From Ditylenchus dipsaci (Eukaryota > Nematoda > Chromadorea > Rhabditida > Anguinidae): a DNA stretch of 64,000 nt. The translations under genes and the position numbers were made by a program. The DNA lies in contig SADC01000031.1 in NCBI GenBank assembly GCA_004194705.1, positions 62,001-126,000 of the forward strand. The letters are read 5' to 3'. Shown here piece by piece: positions 1-10,580 of the stretch. Below the pieces are notes generated by a model. That model saw only the letters and a program-made list of their open reading frames with translations. It did not search any database and was not told where the DNA came from. How positions within the stretch are numbered: the stretch's first letter is position 1; each line of letters opens with the position of its first letter.

Positions 1-558
1 CCTGATACCAGAGTACAGTACCCTCAGGAGCACTTTTAGCCACGTTTTCTAAAGAAGTAGTGGCCAATGTGCTGCAAATCATGAGTGTTCCAGTTTCTCC
101 AGCAGCTTAACTTATATCATAAATTTTCAAATTTTTTTCTTAGCAGTACTTGACAAAAACAAAAAGTTGCCTTGAACAGTAGCTATTTCTCCATCCGGAT
201 GAGCCATGCAGTGAAATGCTGTAGGAGCAATAGCTAGAGGGTACGCTAGGGTTTTATCAAATGAAAGTTTCTGATTTTCATCTGAACTTTTAGGCGTCTT
301 AAAAGATATGCGAATGCTTGCATCTAGATGGCTAACGTCGCACAAAGCTCTGGGTCGAAGAACATATCTTAGAATATTTAAAAATTTAACGTCTATTCGA
401 AAAAGCAAGTAATAAATACTTTGAAAAAGCCTGCTTGTTACGTGCTAATGTGTATTCGTCATCAGCCCCACTTTGGTAGTAACCGAGAATGGATTTAGGA
501 AGAAGTTGAACAGCTTCTTTTCAACGTCCCCAATACAAACTAGCTTGGCTAGAGACAT
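1..558 (-). CDS. 2-hydroxyacid oxidase (HAO/glycolate oxidase family), 5' part
   Basis: FMN-dependent enzyme that oxidises 2-hydroxyacids such as glycolate or lactate to 2-oxoacids with release of hydrogen peroxide, usually peroxisomal. Three exons: 558-420, 367-171 and 105-1, running off the left edge. The ATG at 556-558 opens with MSLAKLVCIGD. Family blocks follow in order: a YYQSGADDE-like helix, LRPRALCDVSHLD, YPLAIAPTAFHCMAHPDGE (FMN-binding strand) and GETGTLMICSTLATTSLENVA. The first intron is about 52 bp (GT-AG). The second begins with GC (G|gcaact ... ttaag|CT). Frame after the start is restored only if the T4 run at 518-521 (A4 on the coding strand) has one more base. A stretch of about 19 residues between the DVSHLD and YPLAIAPTA blocks is longer than I expect and could hide a small intron. 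The catalytic His/Arg region lies outside the window. Confidence 0.88.
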
Positions 559-933
559 ATTTTTTACTTGCGAAAATAAATAATAATGGTCAGACAAAAC
601 AAAAGAAAATAAAAATCAATGAAATTTGTGTAATAAACAACACATAAGATTACAACAAACCAAAGTATGATAAATTTGTAGGAAGCATAACAATTGATTG
701 TTTTAGCGTCCATCTAAGAATATTTTTTTTCGCTTTAAAAAGAGATTTTAACTCACAACAAGTGATTTTAATGTTTTTTGATCTTTTAGATTTTCAATTT
801 TTATTTTGAAAATTGAAAAAAATAAGTTGTGAAAAAGTTACACAAATCGACATCAAGTTTTTTTCTAATAAAGTACTTTTTGCATAAAACTATTTTCCGG
901 ATGTGCAATATTAGCTGTAATTTCCTCAGGAAT
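559..933. other. AT-rich upstream region of the oxidase gene
   Basis: No gene or clear repeat seen. Very AT-rich, with T and A runs. It would hold the promoter of the minus-strand oxidase gene, but I cannot point to a specific site. Confidence 0.4.
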
Positions 934-1404
934 CCCGTCTGCAGGGATGAGGATTTCGGTCTAACTAGGCCTTTTTCCTTGATAGCTGGGATTCCTTAAA
1001 TAGGCCTGCGAAAATTTGAGTTAGGCCTAGTCCTAACTAGACCTTTTTAGGCCTAGGCCTTTTCAGTCTAAATAGGCCTATTTTAACATTTTTGAGGCCT
1101 ATTTTTTGGTGGGAATTTGAAATAATTTTTATTTTCAAAGAATTTTTTTGCTTTGTGATAAGGATAATACTTTTTTCCGGCCCAAATCCACTTTTTTAAA
1201 TTGTTGGTTGCTCAAGGCTAGGTAACGACTATTAGCATGATTGTTTGGACTAATATCCGTAGTTACTCCACTGATTTAACCTGTTTTCTTTTTTAGTCAA
1301 TATTTATACGTAATTTGCTTGTTCAGGTATTATCATGGACTCGAGGGATACGCAAGCTGTAGTCGGTCGAGCATTGCTAGTCAAAGCAAACGGGAACCGT
1401 ATAC

Positions 1405-1445
1405 TTCTGTCCCGGACATTTCTGTCCCGACACTTCTGTCCCATG
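1405..1445. repeat. Short tandem repeat, CTTCTGTCCCG(A)CA unit
   Basis: Three imperfect copies of a 13-14 bp unit, inside the hAT-like element. It accounts for the overlapping short open frames here, which look non-coding. Confidence 0.6.
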
Positions 1446-1924
1446 GCGGTCACGCTATTTCTGAAGCTATTAGTTTCCAACCCGATTTTCAGCCTTTTTT
1501 CGCAAACTTATATTGGATTTTTTTCGGAACACTCAAGTAAAACATCGTATCTTTCTTTTAAGCACAAATGCGTATAATCTAAGTTGCTTTTGAATAAAGT
1601 TTTCCTTGCCCTTCAAATTTGAGGTGGTGGAGTTTAGTCTGGAGTTTGTTGAATTTTTATTTCAAGCTCCATTTTAATCCACAATTATTCATAAGTAAAA
1701 CACCGTGGAGTCGCCGATAGATGCCTGTTACCCCTAGTTTACTTATAATTTGCATATTATCCGAATTGAAGTTCAAAAGCTGCAAAAAATCTAAAGAATA
1801 ATCAACCGAGGATATTTTTTATTGTGAGTACAGCAATGTTACAATAAGAAACTAGAAAAGCGCCAGCTGCATTCGCGGCATCTCCACACACTAAATCCGG
1901 ACTTTAAGGTTGCATAAAAGCTTT

Positions 1925-2010
1925 CCTTACTACCACTGCCTAAGTAACACTATCTGGGTATCACTAAATAAGTACCACTATCTGAGTACAGTCACCTAGG
2001 TTACCTCGCT
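1925..2010. repeat. Decayed minisatellite, TACCACTATCTGAGTA-like unit
   Basis: Several diverged copies of a unit around TAxCACTATCTGxGTA lie in tandem. Confidence 0.5.
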
Positions 2011-2044
2011 CGAATACCCCTTCTAGTTCTCCCCACTTGAATAC

Positions 2045-2200
2045 CATCCACTTAACGTATTTCCTCTAATAAGCGCGCACCCCCTATTTTGAGAGCCTAT
2101 ATCTCAGCGCAGAGCAAATATTTGCAAAGCTATTTATTGCATTTGTTAACTCCACGAGCTTTACCGATTCCACGTTTTAGATTTGGTTGAGCACCCGAAA
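2045..2200. mobile_element. Fragment of the CCGTATTTAC MITE family
   Basis: Shares its interior with the intact copies at 15061-15319 and 38435-38675: cctctaataagcgc, then TATATCTCAGC, then ACCGATTCCAC and GGTTGAGCACCCGAAA. The terminal inverted repeats are degraded here. Confidence 0.55.
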
Positions 2201-2209
2201 GGCACTATC

Positions 2210-2440
2210 CAGGTGTTTGGGGTACAACCCATGTGGTTTGGTACCCTCCAAATACTTGGGATGTAGTTCATGTGGTTGGGGTACAAATAATGGTTGTGGT
2301 ATCTTTTAAGTATTTGGAGTGCAATTCTGGTGGTTCAGGTATCATCCGGCGCTCGGGTACTCTACAGACGGTAGTGGTGCAATTCAGGTGGTTGAGGTGC
2401 AATACAGGAGGTTTGAATAACTTGCAGGAGTTGCAGGAGA
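2210..2440. repeat. Degenerate minisatellite of GTGGTTxxGGTxCAA units
   Basis: At least six diverged tandem copies of a unit of about 35 bp centred on ATGTGGTTGGGGTACAA. The open frame across it is low-complexity and I do not call it a gene. Confidence 0.6.
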
Positions 2441-2583
2441 ACCTCAAAGGGCTAGGGTGTCCTTTGATACACATACGCTAAAGAACAGGCAATAACATCA
2501 AACATGATAGACTCAACAAAATAGCTACACTAACACACTAATTACTAATAAAAAGCCAGGCTAATGAGAATTTAGGATGCAAT

Positions 2584-3136
2584 TGTAAGGGAGGCAGATA
2601 GCAGAGAAATAAGAAACAGGCCTGGGGCGACCCGATAGCTCAAATGGTTAGAGCGCCGACTTGCAAGGAGGATATCGTGGGATCGCACTTTTTCCAGGCC
2701 TGTACAAAAAGCCGTACGCGCCACTGGCGTACGCTTACTGGTAGCAGCGAGTGGTTGGCAGTCTTCTATCGGCTGGCCAGTCCCACTCCTTTGGTGTTGG
2801 ATTAGCTGTCTGACCTGCCCTACCCCTCCTTTCGCTGATCACTGGCAGAGGACATGTTTCCCCCAGTGGAATGCTTGCTGATTGAGAAGGCCGGCCACAA
2901 AGGAAAGTGCAGAGAGCACAGTTGGCCGGTAGTAGACAGTAATGGAAAAGACCGAGGACGGTCTTGTGGAAGGGGATAGGTGTAAGGGAGGCAGATAGCA
3001 GAGAAATAAGAAACAGGCCTGGGGCGACCGATAGCTCAAATGTTAGAGCGCCGACTTGCAAGGAGGATATCGTGGGATCGCACTTTTTCCCAGGCCTGTA
3101 CAAAAAGCCGTACGCGGCCACTGGCGTACGCTTACT
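2584..3136 (+). mobile_element. TRIM (miniature LTR retrotransposon) with tRNA-like LTRs, copy 1
   Basis: Two direct terminal repeats of 156 bp (2584-2739 and 2981-3136), each running from TGTAAGGGAGGC to GTACGCTTACT, are flanked by the 4-bp duplication CAAT (2580-2583 and 3137-3140). Directly after the left repeat is TGGTAGCAGCGAGTGG (2739-2754), which fits a primer-binding site for an initiator tRNA-Met 3' end. Directly before the right repeat is a purine tract (2966-2980). The internal region is about 240 bp with no gag or pol. Each LTR holds a tRNA-like unit. The second copy is at 45131-45676 on the other strand. LTR, PBS, PPT and target duplication together make this a terminal-repeat retrotransposon in miniature. 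Confidence 0.82.
2624..2693 (+). other. tRNA-like module in the left LTR of the TRIM
   Basis: Holds an A-box-like TAGCTCAAATGG (2636-2647), then GAGCGCCGACTTGCAAG resembling a D-arm plus anticodon arm with a TGC-type loop, then a B-box-like GTGGGATCGCAC (2677-2688) and a T5 run (2689-2693) that could end RNA polymerase III transcription. Flanking CCTGG and CCAGG could pair as an acceptor-like stem. The anticodon stem is broken, apparently by loss of TC, so it is not a functional tRNA. The right LTR repeats it near 3022-3091. Confidence 0.65.
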
Positions 3137-3629
3137 CAATAGCGGGAATTCAAATAATAATGTTTTGTAATTCTTACCCGACAAAAAATAGGCCTAAAAA
3201 AGGTCTAGTTAGGACTAGGCCTTACTCAAATTTTCGCAAGCCTATTTAGGCCTTAAAATAGGCCTAAAACAGGCCTAGTTAGACCGAAATCCTCATCCCT
3301 GCCCGTCTGTCATGCGTAATCTTCAAAAGCTTCTCATTCAGATTTCCATGCTGAGCACGATGGTATTTTCGGTTTTAAAATTTTTCGACAAAAAGTTTTG
3401 CTTCAACACTGTGAACACTTGAAAAATGTTAAATTTTTTCTCGACACGAAAAAAAAAAAAATAGGCCTAAAAAGGTCTAGTTAGGACTAGCCTTACTCAA
3501 ATTTTCGCAAGCCTATCAAATTATCGCAAGCCTAAACAGTAAAAAAAGCGAGGATTCTGTTTCGGAAATTCGTAGTGAGTAGTCTGTTTTAGCATCCGCA
3601 AACAGACTCCTCATTGTGAATGCGCCTTT

Positions 3630-3735
3630 ATATACGCATTGCCTAAGTCATAGTTCAAATCCCCCTGGGTGCATACCCTTTTTTCACCCCATTTTCATGT
3701 TTTATTTACAAGCTTGGTGTCAAAATCATCTCCGG
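3630..3735 (+). mobile_element. tRNA-derived SINE-like repeat, copy A
   Basis: A B-box-like AGTTCAAATCCCC is followed by a tail TTTATTTACAAGCTTGGTG. The same order, with about 110 alignable bases, occurs inverted at 4450-4560. A shared tRNA-like 3' half plus shared tail suggests a SINE. The A box and 5' end are unclear. Confidence 0.5.
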
Positions 3736-4449
3736 TCCCTTGGGTATCTAACAAGACTATCAGCGCAGGGTTAAGAAAAATCATAACTGAGTTTCTGGCC
3801 AAAACCTACTGAAATACCTGAATTTTTTTCGCTAAATCTTGCACTTTCTCGATGAGAACTGCAAATTAGGAAAACCTGTGCATCGGAAAGCTGAGTGAAC
3901 GCACTACGATCATGCCAGACGAAAAAATTATTTAGCAGAGAATTTTCGAGAACTAACTTTTTAAGTTAGCATGAAATAAAGTTAACATCAATTTGAACTT
4001 TTATTTTTTTAACTGCTTAAATTTCCAACAGAGTTTGACTTCAGAGCTCCGATAATCGATGGTTTTGAGGGTTTCTTCTACTGCTTTAATCGATATTCTG
4101 TATTTTTTCGACAAGTCACACGTTTCATACACAGGAATAAAGCCAAGATCATGAGATTTCATTTGAGCTATCATACAAGTAGAAGGTAATATTTTGTTAG
4201 AGCTAAAAATTTGAAAAACTTTTACTGATGTCCAATTCAATAACAGCCAGTCATGTGAATTAAATCTCCCAATTACAGCATTTGCTGACAGTGAAGCTGA
4301 AAATGGTCGCAATTGATTGCTTGATTGATAATCTTATTGAGGATTTCATTGAATTGGACACGGTTCAATGTTTTTTTTTAAATTTTCGCTCTAACTTTAT
4401 ACAAACTTTTTATCTGTATGATAGCTCAAATGAAAGCTGAGGATGTTAG

Positions 4450-4560
4450 CTACATTTTGACACCAAACTTGTAAATAAAAGAGAGCAAAAAATAAGGTCT
4501 GCAGCCAGTGGTAGTCGAACCTGTGACCTAAGGCGATGCGCATATAAAGTCCCCCCTCCC
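4450..4560 (-). mobile_element. tRNA-derived SINE-like repeat, copy B
   Basis: On the minus strand: CGCCTTAGGTCACAGGTTCG (B box GGTTCGACTAC), then a spacer, then TTTATTTACAAGTTTGGTG, parallel to copy A. The region just right of it (to about 4670) is a G/C-run-rich MITE remnant ending in AAATACGGTAAT. Confidence 0.5.
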
Positions 4561-4699
4561 TTTTTCGAGGTAAACTTATTGTTCGATCGACCTCTAGGGG
4601 ATGGGGAGGCGCGGCAATTAGAGAGGGGGGTGGCAATTGGAGGGAGGCGGCAATTAGAAAAAATACGGTAATTCTTATATAGTATTTGAATGCCTGTGT

Positions 4700-5414
4700 T
4701 GTTACGCATTTTGGTTTGGAGGTCGAAAATAAGTCATAGGCGGTGATATCATTTTTTTCGCCAATTCTATCGTGTTCCCCAGAATGTCAGCTTTTGTTTA
4801 AAAAAAGAGCGTCGAAAAATACGCTTTTTAAGAGGAGGATCTGCCTATATTTATGATCGAAATCAGGAAATCCGTATTGAATTTGAACCTTTTTCTCTCG
4901 AGAGGAATTTAAAAATTTACGGTCAAGTGTAAATTTTAAGATCCGTTTTCAAGCAAATCGAGCACGAAGAGCACGATTTTGTGGTCAGAAATGAGGTATT
5001 GCCTGTTGCAAAAATGTCTGTATAGGCGCCGATAGGCGCCACCTAACCCTTGTATATAATATTACATTATTTTTTGCAAAATTTTTCTTTCAGCTCATTC
5101 TTTTAAATGAATATTTCTTAACAACTCTATTTCCGGTAAGCGAACGTTTTTATTCAAAATCTTTGAAAACTCCCGTGTTTAAAATTCCTGAAAAAAAATC
5201 TATGTTCGAACGAAAGAGCAGTTCGCAATTCCGGGCATTACCAACAAAGTGCATTTCTAGTCGAAAAGTATTTCGATCAGCTCTCAACAATTTGGAATAG
5301 TAGTAAAGAATTTTTTTTCACAATTCTTCGCTTCTGGCTGAAAAGTCTCAGCTTCTCTAAATTTTGTTTAAAGAAACTAAAATTTTCTGGTTATATTTTT
5401 CGAAAAGTCACTCC
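4700..5414. other. AT-rich intergenic region, nothing recognised
   Basis: No credible gene. A small tandem GGCGCCGATAGGCGCC lies near 5030-5042. Confidence 0.3.
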
Positions 5415-5585
5415 TTGTACTAAATGACTTTCTGAATCTAAATCCATTGAGATGTGATCAAAAAAGTTTTCAGGTGGTTGAGATATCCATTGAGCTAAGT
5501 ACGTGGTGCACATTTCTGTCTGATAAACTTGGAACAGCAATATGTTCAGATCTCAACGGATTTGGATTTAGTTAGACATTTTGGT
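5415..5585. repeat. Fold-back element
   Basis: Inverted arms TGAATCTAAATCCATTGAGA (left) and TCTCAACGGATTTGGATTTA (right), plus further pairing inward. No target duplication could be fixed. Confidence 0.6.
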
Positions 5586-6010
5586 GATAGGTAAAAAGCA
5601 GAGACATTTCAGCAAAATGGAGACTTTCGGAGATTTCTCAGATTTATCCATAATTTTATTAATCTGCCATGCATTTGCTGATGATCAATGGTGATCATGC
5701 TATTATAGACTACACAGCAGGCGGATGTGCCTTTACATAAATATGTTGACGAATAGCAAGCTCCTCATATTGTCGCCTCATACAGTCGCCCACATAGCTA
5801 TAAATGGGGCAGCTACCCACCCACGCTCTCTTAAGAGCTCTTTGCTTATCAAAACGTGCTTCTTGGAAAATCTGTTATAATAGAATTTTGTGGTGCATGC
5901 TCTTATAAATTAGGCTAGCAATTTTTGAAAAATAGTTATATATTTCATATTTATTTGTATGATTACTATTACTTTTCAAACTAATACTTTTATTTTCAGA
6001 TTTTGAAACA

Positions 6011-7038
6011 ATGATTTGCAGCATATTTTTGCTTTGCATAACTATATTTTCCGTCAGTGGGTTATCGAAATATGGAGCATTAGAAAAAGCTTTGTCTAAA
6101 ATAGGAACTAGTATTAACAATATTGAAGTTAAACAGAATTGGCTTAATGTTGGAAACATTGATATGACAAGCTACTTAAACACAGTTCTTACACTCAAAC
6201 CGCCAGTTCTAAGCTTTGGCAAAGAGAAAAAAATTATTGAAGATTTAGTCAATTTGCGAAAAGAAATGGCTAAAAATAATTTTTTGCTAGACAATCTTAA
6301 ATTTCAACAAATGAAAAAAAGCTTTTAACAAAAAAAATAGAGATTGGCAAGGATCTTGCTATGCTTTTCAGTCAAAATAACTACCAGCTCACCAAAATTG
6401 TGAAGGGAAACATATTAAGGTAGTAAATAAGGTCATTGACTGGAACCGGAAAGAAACTGTAGATTATCGAAATCACCGTATAATAACTTGGAACAAATAC
6501 AAGCTAGCTGCATTTGTTAATGCAAAGCAATTGGACGAAATTCGAGACATATTAGCTGCAGTTAACAGCGGAAAAGAGGCTATCAAAAGACCTTATGAAA
6601 AGTTGATTGAAATGTTGGAAAAGGCAGCCAAAGAGTTGAGACTTGTAAATGATGAAGTGATTAGGTTAAGGCAAATGCAATATAAACAAGCAATAGTAAA
6701 AGCAATGACACCGAGAAAAAATCGAGACTATAAGCCATCTGAATCATCAATAAATTTGTTAAAAGAAACATAAGACAATTGCAACAAAAGGATGAACAAA
6801 ATAGAGCAGATTTAGAAAAGCTAAGAAATGAGCTGAAAAGTAAGTTTTTGTAACTTTCATTCCTAACATTTTTTAACAATCTAGTTTTTTAGTTAAAGAA
6901 ACAGATGTGAAAGAAAGCAACAAGGCTTTACAAAATCTGATAAAAAAGTTGACAAGTTCACAAGAACAAGTCAACAAGCATATTGAAATACAGGAGAATG
7001 ATTCAAAAATAAGAACCAATTCACATCCACCAGTTTGA
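6011..7038 (+). CDS. Secreted coiled-coil protein, unrecognised
   Basis: The ATG at 6011 starts a signal peptide (MICSIFLLCITIFSVSG), followed by a Lys/Glu-rich chain with heptad-like leucines (for example LIEMLEKAAKELRLVNDEVIRLRQ), so a secreted or vesicular coiled coil of about 330 residues. Thirteen bases upstream is TTTTATTTTCAG, a cis- or SL trans-splice acceptor. A 3' intron (donor near 6840, acceptor tttttag near 6893) joins IKETDVKESNKALQ to the stop at 7036-7038. The frame breaks three times, at A-runs near 6310, 6396 and 6754. Each break is repaired by one extra A, after which the coiled coil continues. Either the assembly lost bases or this is a very young pseudogene. I do not recognise the family. 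Confidence 0.6.
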
Positions 7039-7039
7039 C

Positions 7040-7640
7040 AATAAACAGTGGATGTGAGATAATAAGAGCAGCTCAGCTCAAAAGTCTGACTTCAAAAACA
7101 ATAGGTGGATGGTATAATCTGTAAAGACGTGTTTGAGCTATGCAAAAACTATACTTATTTATTTATTCTTAATTTTTATTTCAACAAATTGAAAAATAAC
7201 TTTAACGATGAAATTGATATTGGTCTCATTAGGCAAATACTTTGTATATAATGTTTTGAAAACTATAAATAACTTTAACTGATTTTTTGCATCTACAAAC
7301 TAACTTCAGCTTTATTCAGTGTCTATTTGAAAACGAATACTTGAAAGTGTCATGAGAATAAAGTCAATAATAATTATCCTACTTAATAATAGCTTCTCTG
7401 TATGCAAACGCAATAATTGAAAGCTGGTGTGTTTGACCTAGGGTTGGGTGCTAGTTTTTAGCCAGTTAATTAACCGGTCTTTCAACTGGTCATTTATTAC
7501 TTTTTAACCGGCACGTGAATTTTGAGTTTAAAATGTTTTTCACTTTGTGACCGACTCTTATTATTCAGTCAACTCCCACTGTATGGTCAACTCTTGCACT
7601 TTTTTGCTTAATCCACTGAAAATTTTTCATATGGTTTCGG
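7040..7640. other. AT-rich intergenic region
   Basis: No gene or clear element recognised. Confidence 0.3.
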
Positions 7641-7955
7641 CTAGGTTAGAGCCAAAGTTCGTGGTAGGTTTGAAACTTGAGGAAACCTTGGGATCCATGG
7701 GTCAGAAGGTTCGTACAATGTTTAAACCTTGTATAAACATTGGTTAATCTTGAATGAACTTTGGTGGGAAGGTCGAATAGGGATGGAAATGTTACTTCTA
7801 TAGGTTTTACAAGGTTCGTGATTAGCAAATGATTTTGATATGGTTCGTGCGATGTCAGATTCAAGGTTCGAGTCAGGTTTAAAACTTGAGCGAACCTCGG
7901 AATGTAAAGGTAACAAGGTTCGTACAACCTTCAAACCTTGTACGAACCTTAATTA
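7640..7955. repeat. Decayed repeat field of AAGGTTCGTACAA units on both strands
   Basis: Short units such as AAGGTTCGTACAA and their complement TTGTACGAACCTT recur about eight times with spacing of 20-60 bp. Because the unit occurs in both orientations, short open frames appear on both strands, and I reject those as genes. Confidence 0.6.
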
Positions 7956-8299
7956 TGGAAGTGACACGTTTTCTGCACCTTGCACGACCTTTCAAAAGGG
8001 GTATGATTTAGCCGACCAATTTTAAATAAAGTACAAACTTTTATTTTATTTCCGAGGATTAATTTTGCTTATTCAGTCAGAAGTTTGACAAGAAAAAAGA
8101 GATTCACCACTTATTTTGTAGCTAACGTTTTGCCATTTTTTTCAAGAAAAATTTATTTCTTATGTTCGTTAGATAAAATTTTATAACTGAAATTCTGAAA
8201 TTCTCTTGAAAAATACTATTCTTTATAACAAGTTAACAATTAATTCGATTTGAATTTTTACTTTTAGTCGAGCCTTGTAACAACAATTTTGCTTTACGT

Positions 8300-8515
8300 T
8301 GTAGCGCAACTCAAGGGCTACAAAACTCATTTACGGGGTTTTTTTTCAAATGTAAGATTGTCAAGGGACGGTTTTTTGAGATGAATAGAAGCAGAAAAAA
8401 ATAAGAAAACCCGAATTCGTGTTTTTTTTTATAAAGACATATCTCAACACTCAGATGTTCAAAATCATTTTGCAAAATAAGCTTTGTAGCTCTTGAAGTG
8501 CGCTACAAGATAACA
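8300..8515. repeat. Fold-back element
   Basis: Left arm GTAGCGCAACTCAAGGGCTA and right arm TAGCTCTTGAAGTGCGCTAC pair over about 25 bp, with AT-rich extensions. The short open frame at 8498-8755 starts in the right arm and is probably spurious. Confidence 0.6.
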
Positions 8516-8759
8516 CCTCAAATTGTAATATCGATAAAACTAATAATGAAAAAAAACAAACCCGTTAAAATAATGAAAATGCGTGTCAATATTTTAAAAA
8601 GAATCGTATTTTTAAAGAAAATGGAAAGCGAAAATATTATGAATAATTTTTTTGCACATCAAATGGCTAAGCATAAGCTACAAAATGAGTGGCGAATCAG
8701 GTTTTTGTCTGGTGAGAATGCTGATCAAATAAGCAAATCAGGTCCTCGGAAATAAAATA

Positions 8760-9385
8760 AAAGCCCTGTGCAGCTGGCAGCCCGCTGAAATCAAATATTA
8801 AAAATGCATGTGAAGCTATTAAATGGAATATAGTAATGAATTAGATTTTTGATAACTTTTCAACAACTAACACCTCTTTTATAGTGCCTAGCCACGCTTC
8901 TTGCCGACCTTATTGCTGTCTTGTTAAATTTACTTGCTTCTTGGCAAAACAAGCTTGGCTTCTTTGTTCTTAGCAGAACAAGCTTCTTGGCAAGAAAAAA
9001 ATAAAAAGCAGCTTGAAAACACTATAAGAAACAGCTTTCCTCTCGAGACAAATAATTCAAAATTAGGCCCGATTTCAAATTTCCTCTAAATAACCACTTC
9101 CATAAAAGGGTCAATAGCATCGGGTTCCAGTCCTCATTTAAAGTCGATTTTTTTTCAAGAAAGCGGAGATTCTGCGTTTGAAATCCACTGATAACAGCTC
9201 AGCCACTGATAACGGCCAGAAAAGAGACACAAAAGATGCCTAAAAACAGCCGAAAACAAGGGTGAAAAAAGCCGATTTTCGGCACAAAACAGGTCAAGAA
9301 GCCTCATGGGCCATAATACAATAAAAAATGCAATACTTAGCTGAAGAAGCGACACTAAGTACAATATTCAATTTTATTAATAAGA
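8760..9385. other. Intergenic region upstream of the secreted protein gene
   Basis: No gene recognised. Several TTCTTGGCAA-like short repeats near 8900-9000. Confidence 0.3.
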
Positions 9386-10110
9386 ATGAGTAAAAGACTA
9401 TTATTTTTTTGTCACTTTTTCGAAATCGTATTGATTTCGGCTCAACTAGTTATGGATGGTGAACTTGGCGGAGGTGGCAGTCAGAAAAGTAGCTCGGACA
9501 AGCAAGATTCGGAAAAAGAAGGAAGTCATAGAATGAGTATAGATGGTCAAGGAATGGGGAGTGGGATGGTAGTAAGTGGAGGACAGCAAGATGGAATAAG
9601 TGATAAACAAGGAGGTCAAAACAAAAGATTAAAAAGTCTCTTAGGCTTAGCCGTAATAGAAAGTTCATCAGGCTTAGGCGCAAGACAAGGCGGTCAAGAT
9701 CATGGTGGTTAAGACATAAAAGAAAGCTTGGAAGGCATGGGCGCTGAGAAATGGAGTAGAGTACGCGACGCAGAGGGTCAAGTAATAAGCGGAGTCAAAA
9801 GAGAACCTACAGGGTTGAGCAAAGGACAAGGGGATCAAGTAATCGGCGGACACATAAGAGGACCAACAGGCTTAGGCGGTGGCCGAGGGGGTGAAGAAGC
9901 GGATCTAGGGAGTCAAAGAATAGGCGAAGTAATAATAAAACCCGCAGGCTTGAGTACAGGACAAGGGATTCAAGGAGTTGGCGGACCTTCAAGCATTGGT
10001 GCAGTACAAAAAAGCATAAAGGTATGAGTGGTGAATCAGGCGTAGGTAGCAATCAAGAAGATAGTTCTGATGAGCGGATCAACAAGTTCGAGGTGGTCAA
10101 ATAGTCGGTA
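9386..10110 (+). CDS. Secreted Gly/Gln/Ser-rich protein, frame-broken
   Basis: The ATG at 9386 starts MSKRLLFFCHFFEIVLISAQ, a signal peptide ending in the same ISAQ as the gene at 20789-21280. Low-complexity Gly-Gln-Ser sequence follows with recurring GGQ, GxGxGQG and GLSxGQG patterns. A stop at about 9710 is followed in another frame by the same kind of sequence (9728-10027), and then a third frame (about 10010-10110). The composition continues through the breaks, so this is one reading frame with one-base losses, or a decaying gene. The repeats and secretion signal suggest an extracellular matrix, cuticle-surface or effector-like protein. No known domain is present. Confidence 0.45.
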
Positions 10111-10379
10111 ACCAGGGTATTGATAGTGGCATAAGAGAAGGCATGGGTATTTTAATTAGAAGTTTCAGTGCGGAGGTTGACACACCTACAGTGGTACACG
10201 AAATTATAACAGAGTCCAATCCCGTGATTACGATGCACTGATAAAACCACCAACTAAATCTACTTTAGAAATAAAAATTGCTGATATTGTTTTTGCCTTT
10301 ACGGCCAGACTTTACAATGCCTTCAATTCCGGATAAGGCCTAGAACAGGGTTTTTCGCTGATTGGCACTATGTGACAAT

Positions 10380-10580
10380 GTAGAGATTTTTCGCCTTAGT
10401 CTTTCCTCTTTTGTGGTTTTTCAGGCTCATCCGTAGGTAAGGGTTACCAGCGTATGTTAGGACTATTTAAACAAACCTAAGACATGTTTAAGTCAGTGTT
10501 AACATACGCTGGCCACACTTGCTCAAGTTTACAAAATTACAAAAAAAAACAATGGAGCAAGGCGAAAAAACCCCCTGATT
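10380..10580. mobile_element. MITE of the TTGCCTTGGTC family
   Basis: Inverted arms begin TTTTTCGCCTTAGTC and end GGAGCAAGGCGAAAAA. Internal paired block CCAGCGTATGTTAGGAC and AACATACGCTGG. Same plan as 28553-28775, 37540-37720, 39830-40320 and 50672-50832. Confidence 0.7.

Larger units (their letters stand above)
942..3301. mobile_element. hAT-like DNA transposon, non-autonomous, 2.36 kb
   Basis: The ends are inverted repeats, CAGGGATGAGGATTTCGGTC and its complement, extending as AGGCCTA-rich subterminal repeats (942-1090 and 3186-3301). They are flanked by the exact 8-bp direct repeat CCCGTCTG at 934-941 and 3302-3309. An 8-bp target duplication with CAGGG...CCCTG ends is the hallmark of the hAT superfamily. 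No transposase reading frame is visible. The interior carries minisatellites (1405-1445, 1925-2010, 2210-2440), a decayed MITE-like segment (about 2045-2200) and the TRIM at 2584-3136, so the element acquired insertions after it landed. Confidence 0.85.

Noticed and set aside
2624..2693. Functional tRNA-Ala gene
   Set aside because: The anticodon stem lacks paired bases, the B box departs from consensus, and the unit is repeated in every LTR of the TRIM.
2735..3184. 149-codon minus-strand open frame across the TRIM
   Set aside because: It runs through LTR, primer-binding site and purine tract and past the element's edge. The matching frame in the second TRIM is only partly kept. No protein motif.
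940..3540. Telomere-like TTAGGC repeat tract
   Set aside because: AGGCCTA-type motifs are part of the hAT-like element ends, not tandem TTAGGC hexamers.
7547..8025. Overlapping small open frames on both strands
   Set aside because: Explained by the AAGGTTCGTACAA repeats in alternating orientation.
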